Shown here: in pieces, positions 37,431-48,228 of the stretch | Layout of the letters: each line of letters opens with the position of its first letter | Position numbering within the stretch: the first letter of the stretch is position 1 | From: Capillidium heterosporum | Taxonomy: Eukaryota; Entomophthoromycota; Entomophthoromycetes; Entomophthorales; Capillidiaceae | Length of the DNA: 64,000 bases | Reading direction: 5' to 3' | Assembly (NCBI GenBank): GCA_016630905.1 | Contig: WBMQ01000001.1 | Location: 744,001 to 808,000, forward strand | The notes under the pieces: model-generated | What the model was told of the DNA's origin: nothing | The model's database searches: none | What the model saw: only the letters and a program-made list of their open reading frames with translations | Made by a program: the position numbers and the translations under genes

Positions 37431-38400
37431 ATGAAGGCGATCCAACTTGAAAAATTTGGCAGTTACGACTGTGCTACAACTTACTGAAGTAGCTACCCCA
37501 ACACTGAAACCCAACGAAATTTTAGTGCAGAACTTGGCAGCCGGCATCAACTTCATAGATACCTACCACCGCTCCGGACTCTACCCTAAACCCCTACCTT
37601 TGGTCCCAGGTGTCGAAGGTGCAGGCGTGGTAAGTGAAGTAGGTAGTCAGATTTCCAATTTCAAAGTTGGAGATAGAGTAGCTTACATGAGTTCTGGTTC
37701 TTATGCTCAGTTCACCGCAGTTCCCCAACAGTTCGCCGTCAAGCTCCCTGAAGCTGTGGATTTTGACTTGGCTGCTGCTAGCTTATTCCAAGGTCTGACA
37801 GCTTATACGATGGTAACTTTGTCACACCATGTCAAGGCTGGTGAAACCGTACTCATCCACGCGGTGGCTGGTGGTATGGGTCAGATGTTGGCTCAGCTGT
37901 GTAAGCATTTGGGTGCCAAGGTAATCGGTACTACTTCCAGCAGCCAGAAGATCGAGGTTGCCAAGTCCATTGGTGTCGACCATGTCATCAACTACACAAC
38001 CGATGACGTAGTAGCCGAGGTTTTAAAGATCACGAACGGTAAAGGAGTAAATGCCGTCTTTGATGGAGTCGGTAAGGATACCTTTGACATCTCAGTAAAG
38101 TGCTGTGGCTTGTTAGCCACCTTAGTTACCTTCGGTAACGCTTCTGGTAAGAACCCCCCAGTCGATATCTTTGCTCTTATGCCCAAAAACATCAAGCTTA
38201 TGCGTACGGCTGTGTTCAACTTTTTCGATACCGATGATGCCTTGCGAGCTAGTGCTGAACCTCTGCTACAGCTGGTTGCCGAAGGTAAGGTCAAAGTTAA
38301 TGTTCACAAGCATTACGAGTTGAAGGATGTTGGTAAGGCCCATAGTGATTTGGAAGGCCGTTTGACTACCGGTAAACTTACTCTAAAAATTCCTCAGTAA
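37431..38400 (+). CDS. Zeta-crystallin-type NADPH:quinone oxidoreductase, with one extra base
   Basis: An MDR-superfamily enzyme (Zta1/QOR) that reduces quinones with NADPH and, in zeta-crystallins, binds AU-rich RNA. ATG 37431 reads MKAIQLEKFGSYD, then the conserved VLQLTEVATPTLKPNEIL continues in the +1 frame after one surplus T at 37470; as written, the first frame stops 18 codons in. Downstream: GINFIDTYHRSGLYP, PGVEGAGVV (substrate lid), GDRVAYMSSGSYAQ, the nucleotide-binding HAVAGGMGQMLAQLCK, GKGVNAVFDGVGKDTF and GNASGKNPPVDIF, all diagnostic of QOR. There is no catalytic zinc ligand set, as expected. Removing one base gives 322 residues, the normal length. Single exon. Confidence 0.9.
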
Positions 38401-39028
38401 GTAATACATCTCTGCAATAAAGAATTCATTTTTATTATTTGATTATATAAGTATAGTGAAACTTATAGATAAAGGTTGGTTTGATAGCACATTATACTTT
38501 TTTGAGATATCACTGAATTTCTCCAAAATTAGGATCCTCCTTTGTCACTGGAGTTTTTCTTTGCTCTCTGATTAGGATGCTTCATTCTTGGATGGTTTTA
38601 GTTCGTCCCCGACATCCCAAAGAACTAAACAGACCTCCTGATGAACTTGTATTTGTTTTAGTATATATCGACTGAGTACCAAGCTCACTTGGAATACCAT
38701 TCAATTGTTTCCCCTCCCTAACCTCAAAACTGAGATACGTGACTTTTATTTCCACGAATTTTCCTAGGCTCCTACCAGGCCCATATCCAATAAAAGAGTA
38801 AATGACTTGCTTCATGACTCACCCTCTTTCTGGTTCTCATTATCGAAACTAAAGCATTACATATATAATCCCCTTAACTTTAGAATTAGATTTTAATTGT
38901 ACAAATAACAACATCATTGCTTTGACTAGCTTCTGACTGTCAGTAACTATATTTTTTGAAAAAGAGATAACTACGATATAAACTATTTAAACTACAGCAT
39001 TCTCAGCTAAACTTTAAAAATCTATCGT
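38401..39028. other. Intergenic with one weak minus-strand open frame
   Basis: Minus-strand frame 38815..38582 (77 codons from ATG, beginning MKQVIYSFIGYGPGRSLGKF) has mixed composition, a Gly/Ser patch and no recognisable motif. It could be a small gene but I cannot support it. Confidence 0.3.
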
Positions 39029-39368
39029 TTATTGGGCAGGTAGCTGGCCAAACTTCTTCTGCTGATGTTCCAAGAACACCTGGTTGACTTTGGGCATCAT
39101 ATTAAAAAATTTACCGATACATTTGTCGATACATCTACCTTCCCCTCGACTTATTGCTGTCATTTCCAACTCCTTATCGATGCATTTGGTGTAACATAAT
39201 TCTAAAGCACTTTTGGAAAAACATAAATATAAATATAAAATAGATGGAGTATAGTGATAGGATTTACCTTGAAAATAAAGCTATGTTGGCATCTTGATTC
39301 CGTTTAATGGATATCAATTCTTCCGACGTCAGTTCCTTCTCCTCTTCCTTGCTGCCAAACCAACTCAT
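39029..39368 (-). CDS. Small Tim chaperone, Tim10-like, 93 aa
   Basis: Small Tims form hexameric intermembrane-space chaperones that pass hydrophobic precursors to TIM22 or SAM. Two exons (39368..39268 and 39209..39029) encode 93 residues beginning MSWFGSKEEEKELTSEELIS. The twin CX3C motifs are CYTKC and CIDKC, separated by 16 residues (C-Y-T-K-C, then SRGEGRCIDKC), followed by KFFNMMPKVNQVFLEHQQKK, which is Tim10/Tim12-like. The N-terminal MSWFG leader and long C-terminal helix leave Tim9/Tim10b possible. An AT-rich 485-nt divergent promoter separates it from the GPI-type gene at 39854. Confidence 0.82.
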
Positions 39369-39853
39369 TCTAAAAATTTTCTAAGCTTTGGTAGCAATCT
39401 TTGGATTTCAGGCCAAATGAATTGGTTGTAAACTTTGTGTATGATACCATTGGCTTAAATTTTAGGGTGCCAAGACTACCCAACTGGCCAGTAAATTAAG
39501 GAATTCTGGTCTTAAGTACCCATTCGTAGATTTTCGGTCTAAATAAATGAGATTTCCAAATCAACACAATACCACGTTCAAATGTTTATAAAATACAATT
39601 ATATTGTACTCTATGATCACCCAAAATAGTATTATTTGTTAATAACGTCTTTACATCGATAAAGTGTATCGAAATTTTAAAGCTGGAGACTCATCGTTAA
39701 ATTCATATGTTAACTTTGAGCTAACGTAGCATAAAAATTTATTGTTATACAACTGCAATCTATAATCCACGATTCGAATCTACATTAGCCAACTACTACC
39801 TACTAGATAAATAGCTTTGTTCCTCAAACTCAAGCCACCAGCTTCAAAGAAAG
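39369..39853. other. Divergent promoter region
   Basis: AT-rich spacer between the Tim gene (minus) and the first cysteine-rich surface gene (plus). Nothing coding. Confidence 0.5.
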
Positions 39854-40522
39854 ATGATCACCACCAACTTCTCCAAAATCTTCTACCTGCTAGCCTACTT
39901 CAGCCTCCTACTCAACACCATCCAAGGAGAATGCAAAGCCAAAGAAGTTTTACAAGCCTGCGTCACCAACACCAACCGTGCTCTCAAAGAGGCTTGCTAC
40001 CGTAACGAAGTCGAAGATTTCTCCTGCTTCTGTAATCAACTACCTATCCTAATTGGCTGTTACGCAAACTGCCCCGATGATAATGAATCCAAAATCAAAG
40101 TTCAAGTCATCGAAGAGGAGCGTAAAGGATACTGCCAAGGTTTCTTCCCTTCTACTTTTGAAACACAACATTCGGAAACTGAAAGTAAAAAAATAGATAG
40201 TTCAGCTATGACTCCTACCCCCACCATAGATACCTTCAATGTAATTTCGGTTGGAGATCAGTTGACGGTAAACGTAGGAGCAACTCGAGTTTTCATACCA
40301 ATCGATGAGGAGGAGACCGATACCAACAAGCCAGTTTCTGGCAATGCTTACTCGCAATACACTTTGGGTACTGTGTCTATTGGGATCCAACCCAATACTA
40401 AGATGCTGAATCAATCGAGATCTACCATAAGTAGCCTTAGCTCATCTTCAGAGGCGGTTCATGAGAGGTACGGATTTACATTGCTAGTATTCTTGTGCAT
40501 CTTTAGTTTGTTACATCTATGA
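39854..40522 (+). CDS. Secreted, probably GPI-anchored eight-cysteine protein, 222 aa
   Basis: Start ATG 39854. Signal peptide of about 25 residues (FYLLAYFSLLLNTIQG), then eight Cys in the first 100 mature residues. The pattern is C-x8-C-x11-C-x9-C-x-C-x8-C-x3-C-x21-C (ECKAKEVLQAC, ACYRN, SCFCNQL, GCYANC, GYC). A Ser/Thr-rich stem follows, and the protein ends in a hydrophobic tail (GFTLLVFLCIFSLLHL) typical of a GPI signal. The cysteine layout recalls CFEM domains, but the PxC...CxC arrangement is not exact, so I do not call CFEM. A cell-wall or surface role is inferred. The next gene on the same strand is a divergent relative. Confidence 0.7.
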   Translation: MITTNFSKIFYLLAYFSLLLNTIQGECKAKEVLQACVTNTNRALKEACYRNEVEDFSCFCNQLPILIGCYANCPDDNESKIKVQVIEEERKGYCQGFFPSTFETQHSETESKKIDSSAMTPTPTIDTFNVISVGDQLTVNVGATRVFIPIDEEETDTNKPVSGNAYSQYTLGTVSIGIQPNTKMLNQSRSTISSLSSSSEAVHERYGFTLLVFLCIFSLLHL

Positions 40523-41417
40523 GTTTATTTAGTAAAATTTTATATACCATTCGATTTATTTGTAGCTATGGATTCTTTTTATAAACAGTGAAATGAGTGT
40601 ATACATATTTTTAAATATAATTAAATACTAGGATACACTAGATACTAGAACACATAGAATAGTATTAAAAACAATGTATATAATAAATAACTAGTTCTTT
40701 ATATAACTATCATTCCATTTATTCCTTTAAAGTGAAATATATAGTAATTTTAGTTGGAAAATAAGGTATTTAAATTAAGCTTTATACCACCGTTATCTCT
40801 CATACAATTCAATGTTGGACAGAAGGATAAATTTGGATTATACACATGGAACTGAAGTTGTACAAACACTGGATTGATGCTGAAGCTACTAAACTCATGC
40901 CAATATATGTTTGAAGGTGTGGTTATGTAGCTTTTCTAAAGCAATTGGCAGACTTTCACATATCGATTTAGCACTTATTACATCATCTCAAATAAAGTTG
41001 GACCGTTTTGACCAGCTGTCTTATAACGTTATGAAAAGTATATTAGTTGACGTTCATCCAGGTGGAGAGCTTGGAAAATATTCTAATTACACTCAAGAGC
41101 TTTTATTGCATCGTCTTTTTCTGGAAAGTCAATATATCATGAAGAATACCACTATAATTAGAGAAAATCAACGTAAGATGACATGTTCAATTTAAAATAT
41201 ATAGTTTACTTAGAGCTATCCAATAATAGTAAAACAACTAATACAACTCGTAAATTGGAGTGTAAAAATTGCAAAGTTTTCAGCGTTAAATTCACGTTTC
41301 TCCAGTAACTGTATAGTTCAAACTTTGTTGAAAATTGAATATGCCAAAAATTTATCGTTGAAGCAAATGAGTATTTAAACTCAAAAATCGATACCAAACC
41401 TACATTAAAAATATACC
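40523..41417. other. Intergenic between the two eight-Cys genes
   Basis: 0.9 kb, AT-rich. A 94-codon open frame at 40911-41195 (plus, starts from TTG, contains VDVHPGGELGKYSNYTQE) looks more coding-like than its surroundings. It lacks a start codon, a family match and a promoter, so I leave it unassigned. Confidence 0.35.
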
Positions 41418-42005
41418 ATGAAGTTTTCATACACCATACTACCCCTGCTAGCTCTAAATGTCCAAACCAGCTTAGCCTGCACCAACAACGGCAGCTGCGT
41501 ATCCCAGTTCAAGTTTAACGTCCAGTCAGCCTGCCTCAAAGATCTAGCCTGCCAATGCAAATCATACCAGATTCTAGTCGAGACATGCTTCACTGGGTGT
41601 ACTCGAAAGGAGGATATGGACTTTAGAGATCAGGTTCAGAATGAAGTCAACTCAGTTTGTAACAAGGGTTCCGACAACGATAAAGATAAAAATTATAACG
41701 ATAAAGATAAAAATTCCAACGACAAAAATAAACCGACAGTCATCACTGGTAAGAATGGCGAACCTATAAGTACTATGACCAACAAGGATAAGGAAAACGA
41801 AAACTTTGGTACCGCTACTTTGATCATCGACAACGGTCCTACTGGTATAGCTATTCCCATTCAAGGCGATCCTAGGAACAGAGGTTCGGCAACCATATCG
41901 TTATCCAATACGCCAATAGCTATATCGAGTGCCAATACTGAATTCAAAGTTTATTCTGGAGTCCTTGGCGTTCTAATCTACACTATTATTACTCATTTCA
42001 CTTAA
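41418..42005 (+). CDS. Secreted, probably GPI-anchored eight-cysteine protein, 195 aa
   Basis: Start ATG 41418. Signal peptide KFSYTILPLLALNVQTSLAC, then eight Cys in an order close to the upstream paralogue (AC, SC, SACLKDLACQC, TCFTGC, VC). A charged low-complexity stem follows, with repeats of (D/N)-K-(D/N)-K at residues about 95-115. A Gly/Asn segment and a hydrophobic C-terminus (YSGVLGVLIYTIITHF) end the protein, fitting a GPI signal. Same strand and 900 nt after the similar gene at 39854, so tandem duplication is likely. A structural or adhesive wall protein is inferred from layout, not from a recognised domain. Confidence 0.65.
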   Translation: MKFSYTILPLLALNVQTSLACTNNGSCVSQFKFNVQSACLKDLACQCKSYQILVETCFTGCTRKEDMDFRDQVQNEVNSVCNKGSDNDKDKNYNDKDKNSNDKNKPTVITGKNGEPISTMTNKDKENENFGTATLIIDNGPTGIAIPIQGDPRNRGSATISLSNTPIAISSANTEFKVYSGVLGVLIYTIITHFT

Positions 42006-42772
42006 TTTCTCAATTGTTGTATTGTATTCCATTTAATAGATTTTCACTTTAATAATAAATTGTATCCTAATATTTTAAACTTTTGATAGCTCTATAGTGA
42101 ATATATGATAAGTTTATTTGGAAGTATAAAGTGTATTAGATGTATAGTTGCATCAGTTGATTTAATTACTTCAAAACTTCGTCCAACCGAGAGTATCAAT
42201 ATGAGTTTTAAAACAAATATATCTTTAGAAATCAGGTACTCTATTCGTTATATATTTTTAAATACCGGTATTACTTTTTAAGTAACTACAACTTTCATCT
42301 CCATCTTCTATTTACTAATGCTGCTGTAATCAGCATGAGATGCTATAATACGCTTTCCAACTCAGCATCATTGATAGTTTACATATAAACTCAGAAAGTG
42401 AAATCTACTTGGATGTAAACTGTATTTAAATCAACTTTTTGAAAATTTTACTGTATTTCCTATCAAAATATATAGATAGCTCGCGTTCCTAACGTCAAAT
42501 TATAAATTTCCTTCAAATGCCAAACTATATTTTAAAAGTATACGAACTTACTATTTAAATATGAGCAACTTTATTTAAGACCATAATTTCGACGGAAAAT
42601 TGATAAACCTTTTTAAATAGTTAAATTCAACCAATTTTTGCCAAGACAAAAATGCTAGATCTACCCTACTAACCTATTCCACAAGAACAACTCGATATGC
42701 CAAGCTTTTGGAAAAATACACTTATATAAAAGGCAGGAAATTTGAAAATTTTGATAAACTTTTAATGCAGAG
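42006..42772. other. Intergenic before the kelch array
   Basis: AT-rich; the 3' side of the first kelch gene. Nothing coding. Confidence 0.5.
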
Positions 42773-44215
42773 CTACGAACTAGAGTTCTTTGTCAATTCG
42801 GACAAGCTGGTAGTATTCAAGTCAGTATCAAATTGAGGGGCAATTGTAGAAGAATCAAGGCTGAATACGAGATCGCTGGCTTGAATGATTTCATCGGACC
42901 ATATTGCTTCCTTTAAGAGTAACGGTGAAGGTATGTAGCCATCCTCCTGTTGTTTCAACTGTTCTTTAGCTTTTTGAGCTTTAACAAGTCGCCAGTAGTA
43001 GATTCCAACTACTATTAATATTAGTGCAACAACACCACCAATCGATCCACCGACGATAGAGCTTATATTAGTCTCCGAATTGGCAGTTTCAGTGTTGTTA
43101 AAGGTACTACCACTTGCAGGTAAAGTCTTGACGTAGCTGAATTTCTTGGTATTGATGAAGTAAGTTTTGGAAGAGTAATCTTCAAGGTTGTTAGGAACTT
43201 CATTTCGGCCGAACGTATAAATGAGATGCTGGTTGTAGTAGGCTAGACAGCCTTCGCTTATAGCCGAAATCCCTTTTATAGAGTAGTGGGCCCATTGGAA
43301 GGTATTCAAGTCCAATACATTGACTTCAAAATCGGAATAGCTTATGTGAGCTCCCGTTGTTCCACCTGCAACATAGAAGAGATGATCAATCAATATACCC
43401 CTCGATCCGTCACGCTTGGAAGGGATGTCACCAGTTGTAGTTATATTCGACCACCTTGCGCTAGATATATCATATTTCATTATGTTGTTTGTCATGAAGT
43501 TGTGGTTGTTGTGAGACTTTCCACCTATTATGTACATACTGCCATTGTAAATACAGCCTAGATGTTCGAAAACGCTGATCCAATCGCTTTTGATCTGAGA
43601 CCAGCTTCGGTCAGCACTATTAAATACCGAGACGATCACCTTATCTTCAACCTCACTGTTAGGCTTATATTTTGTCTTTCCACCAAACTGAATGAACTGA
43701 TTCCCCTCCCCTTTGAGAAAAGTCGTATGATATATAGTGTTGGTTTCGTTGTCACCGTTGGAAGCGTTCATCTCAAACCAACCATTAGAGGCCTTCCTAT
43801 CTAAGATCCACTCACTCTTTGAAGTGTCATAAACCTTCAAAACTTCCGAGTAGGGGACTTTTTCACCACCAAACATAAATATGTTGGGCGACCCATCACC
43901 TTGGGCAACTATACTGTGGAGCTTGGCAGTTGGTTTGTAGTTACCTACGTGAGAGTCCCAAGGTGCTTCTTCGAATTCGTTGGTACTCGATCCGTTAAGT
44001 AGAGACAATTTGAAGACGTTAGTATTCAGTACGGTGTCGTTATCGTCCTCTCTACTTTTGGAAATGGGCTTTACTGCTCCACCCAAGTAGTACAAATGAT
44101 CGTTAACTACTGCACACCCTCCACGGTATAACTGTGATATCCTTCTTTGGGCATTGTATAAGTTTGGAAATGCTAATACTATTATTATTGCGAGCAGGTT
44201 TTCCGTCGTAGCCAT
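42773..44215 (-). CDS. Kelch-repeat single-pass membrane protein, 480 aa (array copy D)
   Basis: ATG 44215. Signal peptide (LLAIIIVLAFPNLYNAQ), then a six-bladed kelch propeller marked by Gly-Gly turns: YYLGGAV, FMFGGEK, IQFGGKT, YIIGGKS, FYVAGGT and a final YTFGRNE. A 25-residue transmembrane helix follows (VGGSIGGVVALILIVVGIYYW, about residues 388-410), then a 70-residue cytoplasmic tail with two motifs kept in all four intact copies: LKEAIWSDEI and DLVFSLDSSTIAPQFDTDL. Many N-x-S/T sites suggest glycosylation. A cell-surface recognition or adhesion receptor is inferred; no ligand is known. Closest relative is the copy at 46816-48228. No frame break. Confidence 0.8.
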   Translation of the reverse strand: MATTENLLAIIIVLAFPNLYNAQRRISQLYRGGCAVVNDHLYYLGGAVKPISKSREDDNDTVLNTNVFKLSLLNGSSTNEFEEAPWDSHVGNYKPTAKLHSIVAQGDGSPNIFMFGGEKVPYSEVLKVYDTSKSEWILDRKASNGWFEMNASNGDNETNTIYHTTFLKGEGNQFIQFGGKTKYKPNSEVEDKVIVSVFNSADRSWSQIKSDWISVFEHLGCIYNGSMYIIGGKSHNNHNFMTNNIMKYDISSARWSNITTTGDIPSKRDGSRGILIDHLFYVAGGTTGAHISYSDFEVNVLDLNTFQWAHYSIKGISAISEGCLAYYNQHLIYTFGRNEVPNNLEDYSSKTYFINTKKFSYVKTLPASGSTFNNTETANSETNISSIVGGSIGGVVALILIVVGIYYWRLVKAQKAKEQLKQQEDGYIPSPLLLKEAIWSDEIIQASDLVFSLDSSTIAPQFDTDLNTTSLSELTKNSSS

Positions 44216-45104
44216 CTGAATTGATTTGGAAGTTGTAGGTTCGCTGGAATAGAAAAGAAGACTGTTTACTTTTATTCGAATATTCTGCCAAAAGCTTGGG
44301 TAAGATTAGACTGGTATATCCTATTCACTAATTAGGTTTGCTAAATATTTCGTAGTAACACCTTCTTAATTCGGATAAGATACTGCCGCCGATATTAAAT
44401 AAAATTTTCTTTATACTCAATAAAAAGTACATATTTAGCGAGCCGATCTATTGGATTTTCAATTGTACGTACTGGAAATACGTATGCTAATTACATTCTG
44501 ATCTAAACGAGGTATATTTGTTTTGTGATAGCTATATTTGTAGGAATCCCAGATAGACCTATTTATATACTTTTATCTAAATAGCCATATGTGGTTTTCT
44601 AATATTAGCTCTTGCGTAAGACCTAACTGGAATACAAATATCCTTGGAACTAAGGAAAAACATTTTAAATTTCTACAATTGCGTCTTTGCTCTAATTATT
44701 TGGCAATGGCTTAAAACTTGAAATCCAAACTCTCTATTTATACATATTTAGCAAGCCTAGGTCATATTTAGTTCACCTAAATACCACGTTGGCACATGGT
44801 CTTACAGGATTTGATGCACTATTTTCAACTTATGAATGAAAACTCTATACCATGCTATCATGTGTCTTTTCCAATTCTATATGTTAACGATGCTAACAGG
44901 AGTGGATTGATATTTCAGTGTTGATACTGAGATTAAATCCTAGACTAGAAGGAATAAAGTCGTTAACAGTACTATCAACCTCCTCTTATCTATTCCACAG
45001 TAGTTAGAAGTAACTCGGCCCGCCAAGGTTTTTAAAAGTACATATATATAAAGAAAGGTGTTGAAAATATTAGACAGTCACTTTAATGTGAAAGTATAGC
45101 CTAG
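44216..45104. other. Intergenic between kelch copy D and pseudogene C
   Basis: AT-rich promoter of copy D. A segment just upstream of the ATG resembles that of copy C (both read ATCTNANTTGATT next to the start on the opposite strand). Nothing coding. Confidence 0.5.
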
Positions 45105-46500
45105 AGACTTTTGTCAATTCAAATGTATTTATAATACCCAAAGTCGTTATCGAACTAAGGAATGGTGGTAGATGAATCAATGCTAAATACAATATTGCTA
45201 GTATGGGATATATCATCAGACCATGCCGCCTCATTTAAAAGTAACGGTGGTAATATGCATACATCTCCCTAACGTTCCAACTTTCCATTGGCTTCTCTAG
45301 TTTTAACTGGTCTCAAAGAATATACTTTGACTGCTACCAACAGTAGGGTAACGACACTATCGATAGGTTCATCAACAACAACATCTAGGTTACAACATGC
45401 TTTCCTATTTGGGAATTCCTAAGCTAATAGAGTTTGTGTTATTAAAGGTACTAAGTAGTTACGGATAAGGATTTTATTAAACTGAAATCTTTGGTGTCGA
45501 TGAAGTTTTGGAAGAGTAAAGTTCAAGATCTTCAAGATCTACTTTTCTATCAAATGTATATATGAAGTGCTTGTAGTAAGAAAATCAACCTCCACTAATA
45601 TTTGAATTACCTTTTGTGATGTAGCGAGTTTATTAGAAGGTATTTATATCTAAGCTGTTGAGTTTGAGGTCAAGGTGGCTGATCCTGGACCCAGTCCGAC
45701 TCTCCTATCATATAAAATAATTAACCAAAATATCGCTCATTCCATTCCGATTAAAAGGGACATCTCCACTTGTGGCTACGCTCATTCATTCCACACTATC
45801 TAGGTCGTACTGTATCACAATATCGACTATGAAGTTGTGTTTAGTGTAAGTTTTCTCATTGGCTATATGCATGATTCCTTTATAGTTGTGATTTAGATAT
45901 TCGTAAACATTAAGCCAATTGCTTTTAGCTTGGAACAAACTCTTGTTTTTGCTATTGAAAACTGAAATGCCAGCTTTTTCTTCAAATTCAATTTTTGAGC
46001 AGCTTTTATATTTACCGCCAAATTATATAAACTGGTCATCTGCTCCTTTGAGGAACGTAGTATAGTATATAAGGCTGATAAAATTTTCACTGCTGGATTG
46101 CTTCATCCCATTCCACCTAAGCGATACCTTTTCTCCCAATCTTATTTGTTAATTGAAGTATTATAGACATTGAAAACTTCAGGGTAAGCTACATTCTCTC
46201 CACTAAATATGGATATGTTGAGTAGTCCGTCACCTTGAGCAATTATATTATGAAGTTTAGCTAATAATTGACGATTTCTAATTTAAGAAATCCAAAGCCC
46301 TTTATCGAATCTATTTATAACTGAGCTACTTAGCAAAGCCAATATATAAACCTCATCTTATTACATGTTTTTTGTTTGTAGAAGTTGAATTTACTGCTCC
46401 ATTCAAGTAATACAAGTTATCGTTAACTATTGCACACTTTCCTTGGCTTAATTGTGATTTTCTCATTCAAGCACTATGTAAGCTTGAAATCGATATTAAT
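45105..46500 (-). pseudogene. Decayed kelch gene C'
   Basis: Translated piecewise on the minus strand, this region follows the kelch family end to end: the tail motif near 45220 (DEAAWSDD-like), the blade matching the GSRVSRPDFEV segment of copy C near 45690, and an N-terminal GG turn near 46400. Frames are broken by many stops and indels. It is closest to copy C (46816-48228): an identical 16-17 nt run encoding the GSRVSRP region is kept. No open frame longer than about 65 codons remains. Confidence 0.8.
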
Positions 46501-46815
46501 TACAGTATTGAATTTAAGTTTTAGAGTTGAAAGTTAGGGCAAGCAGAGAGAGACCACCTCCTTCTTTTACAAATGCACGAATATTATTTTGATGCTGTAC
46601 CACTATTTACTAAAGGTATCCATGAGCTCTGTTGACGGGAAAACTACTATTTTCGAGAACATTAATTTAATCTAGCCAATGTCTGGCAAAATCAAAAATG
46701 CCAAGCCTACCTATTCTTGTCAGTTCTACAAATGGCAATATTCAATCTGTCGAATTTTATAGAAAATATGTATATAAGGAAAGGTTGAAAAAATAAATAG
46801 AATTTTATTACAAAA
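46501..46815. other. Short spacer, AT-rich
   Basis: 3' flank of kelch copy C and 5' end of the decayed copy. Nothing coding. Confidence 0.5.
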
Positions 46816-48228
46816 TTAAAACTTCGAGATCTTGGTCAACTCCGACACATTTGTCATATTCAAATCGGTTTCAAAGTCGGGGACGATGGTAGTAGTGTCA
46901 AGACAGAATACGAGGTCCTTATCCTGAACTATTTCATCAGACCATATCGCTTCCTTCAAGAGTAATAGCGGTGGTGGTACGTAGGTATCTCTTTGTTGCT
47001 CTAACTTTTCTTTAGCCTTACAAATTTTAACTCGCCTCCAGTAGTAGATTCCAACCGCTATTAGTAGAACAACGATACCTCCAACCAATCCACCAACGAT
47101 AGCACCGATATTGATAGATGAAGTGTTGTTAGATGTACCACTACTTGAAGGCAAGGTTTTTACTAACTTGAAATCCCTAGCATCGATAAAGTAGGTTTTG
47201 GAGGAGAAAATTTCGGGGTCATCGATATCCTCGTTCCTACCGAATGTATAAATAAGGTGTCGGTTGTAGTAGGCTAAGCAACCCTCATTCATATTTGAGA
47301 TGCCTTTTACCGTATAGTGGGTCCATTGAAAAGTATCTAAATCCAAGATGTTGACTTCGAAATCGGGGCGGCTGACCCTGGACCCAGTCGACCCTCCGAC
47401 CATATAAAATAGGTTTTCGATCAAAACACCGTTTGCTCCACCTCGTCTAGAGGGAACGTTTCCACTTGTTGTTATATTTGCCCATTTAGAGGTGGTTAAG
47501 TTGTATTGCATTACGATGTTTGTTATATAATTTTCGTTGTTGAACGTCCTTCCACCAATTATATACATACTATCTTTGTAGATGCAGGCTAGGTGATCGA
47601 AGACTTTGAGCCAACTACTCTCAGCTTGCTTCCAACTTTTTGTATCACTGTTGAACGTCGAAATGGAAGCCCTCTCTTCATTCTTCAGGTCGTGTTTTGT
47701 TCTACCACCGAACTGTAAATATTGGTTTCCTTCTCCTTTGATTAGTGTAGTTTGAAATATAGAGTTGGTTGCATTTTCATTGTAAGGAGCCCTCAGCATT
47801 AGCCATTTGTCAGTCACCTCCGCATCCACAGTCCACTTGCGCTTCGCAGTGTCATAAACCCTAAAAATTTGATTGTAGGTGACGTTCTCTCCACCAAACA
47901 TAAATATGTTGGGTGAACCGTCGCCTTGGGCAACTATGCTTTGTTGTTTAGCGGTCGGTGGATGGTTTCCAAGATGAGTTTTCCAAGGTGCTTCGTCAAA
48001 TTCGTTGGTGCTCAAACCTTCTAGCAATGGTAGCTCGTAGACCTCTTCATTCAGCACTGTTCGATTGGAATTCGGAGATGCTTTTACCGCACCACCTAAG
48101 TAATACAGGCTGCCATTCACTATAGCGCACCCTCCACGGTACATCTGCGGTATCCGTTTCTGAGAAGTATATATGTTGGGAAGTAGTATTAGTATTAATC
48201 CTGAAATCAAGCTTCTGATTGTAACCAT
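46816..48228 (-). CDS. Kelch-repeat single-pass membrane protein, 470 aa (array copy C)
   Basis: ATG 48228. A signal peptide leads into a kelch propeller with GG turns (YYLGGAV, FMFGGEN, LQFGGRT, YIIGGRT, FYMVGGST) and a final YTFGRNE turn. The transmembrane helix is IVGGLVGGIVVLLIAVGIYYW near residue 390. The tail keeps LKEAIWSDEI and DLVFCLDTTTIVPDFETDL. Copy C shares much of its sequence with copy D, and its nearest decayed relative is the pseudogene immediately downstream, suggesting a tandem duplication in which one copy died. Function inferred as for copy D. No frame break. Confidence 0.8.
   Translation of the reverse strand: MVTIRSLISGLILILLPNIYTSQKRIPQMYRGGCAIVNGSLYYLGGAVKASPNSNRTVLNEEVYELPLLEGLSTNEFDEAPWKTHLGNHPPTAKQQSIVAQGDGSPNIFMFGGENVTYNQIFRVYDTAKRKWTVDAEVTDKWLMLRAPYNENATNSIFQTTLIKGEGNQYLQFGGRTKHDLKNEERASISTFNSDTKSWKQAESSWLKVFDHLACIYKDSMYIIGGRTFNNENYITNIVMQYNLTTSKWANITTSGNVPSRRGGANGVLIENLFYMVGGSTGSRVSRPDFEVNILDLDTFQWTHYTVKGISNMNEGCLAYYNRHLIYTFGRNEDIDDPEIFSSKTYFIDARDFKLVKTLPSSSGTSNNTSSINIGAIVGGLVGGIVVLLIAVGIYYWRRVKICKAKEKLEQQRDTYVPPPLLLLKEAIWSDEIVQDKDLVFCLDTTTIVPDFETDLNMTNVSELTKISKF

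Noticed and set aside
38582-38815. 77-codon minus-strand frame downstream of the QOR gene
   Set aside because: Has an ATG but no recognisable motif or conserved context; kept only as a note in the intergenic entry.
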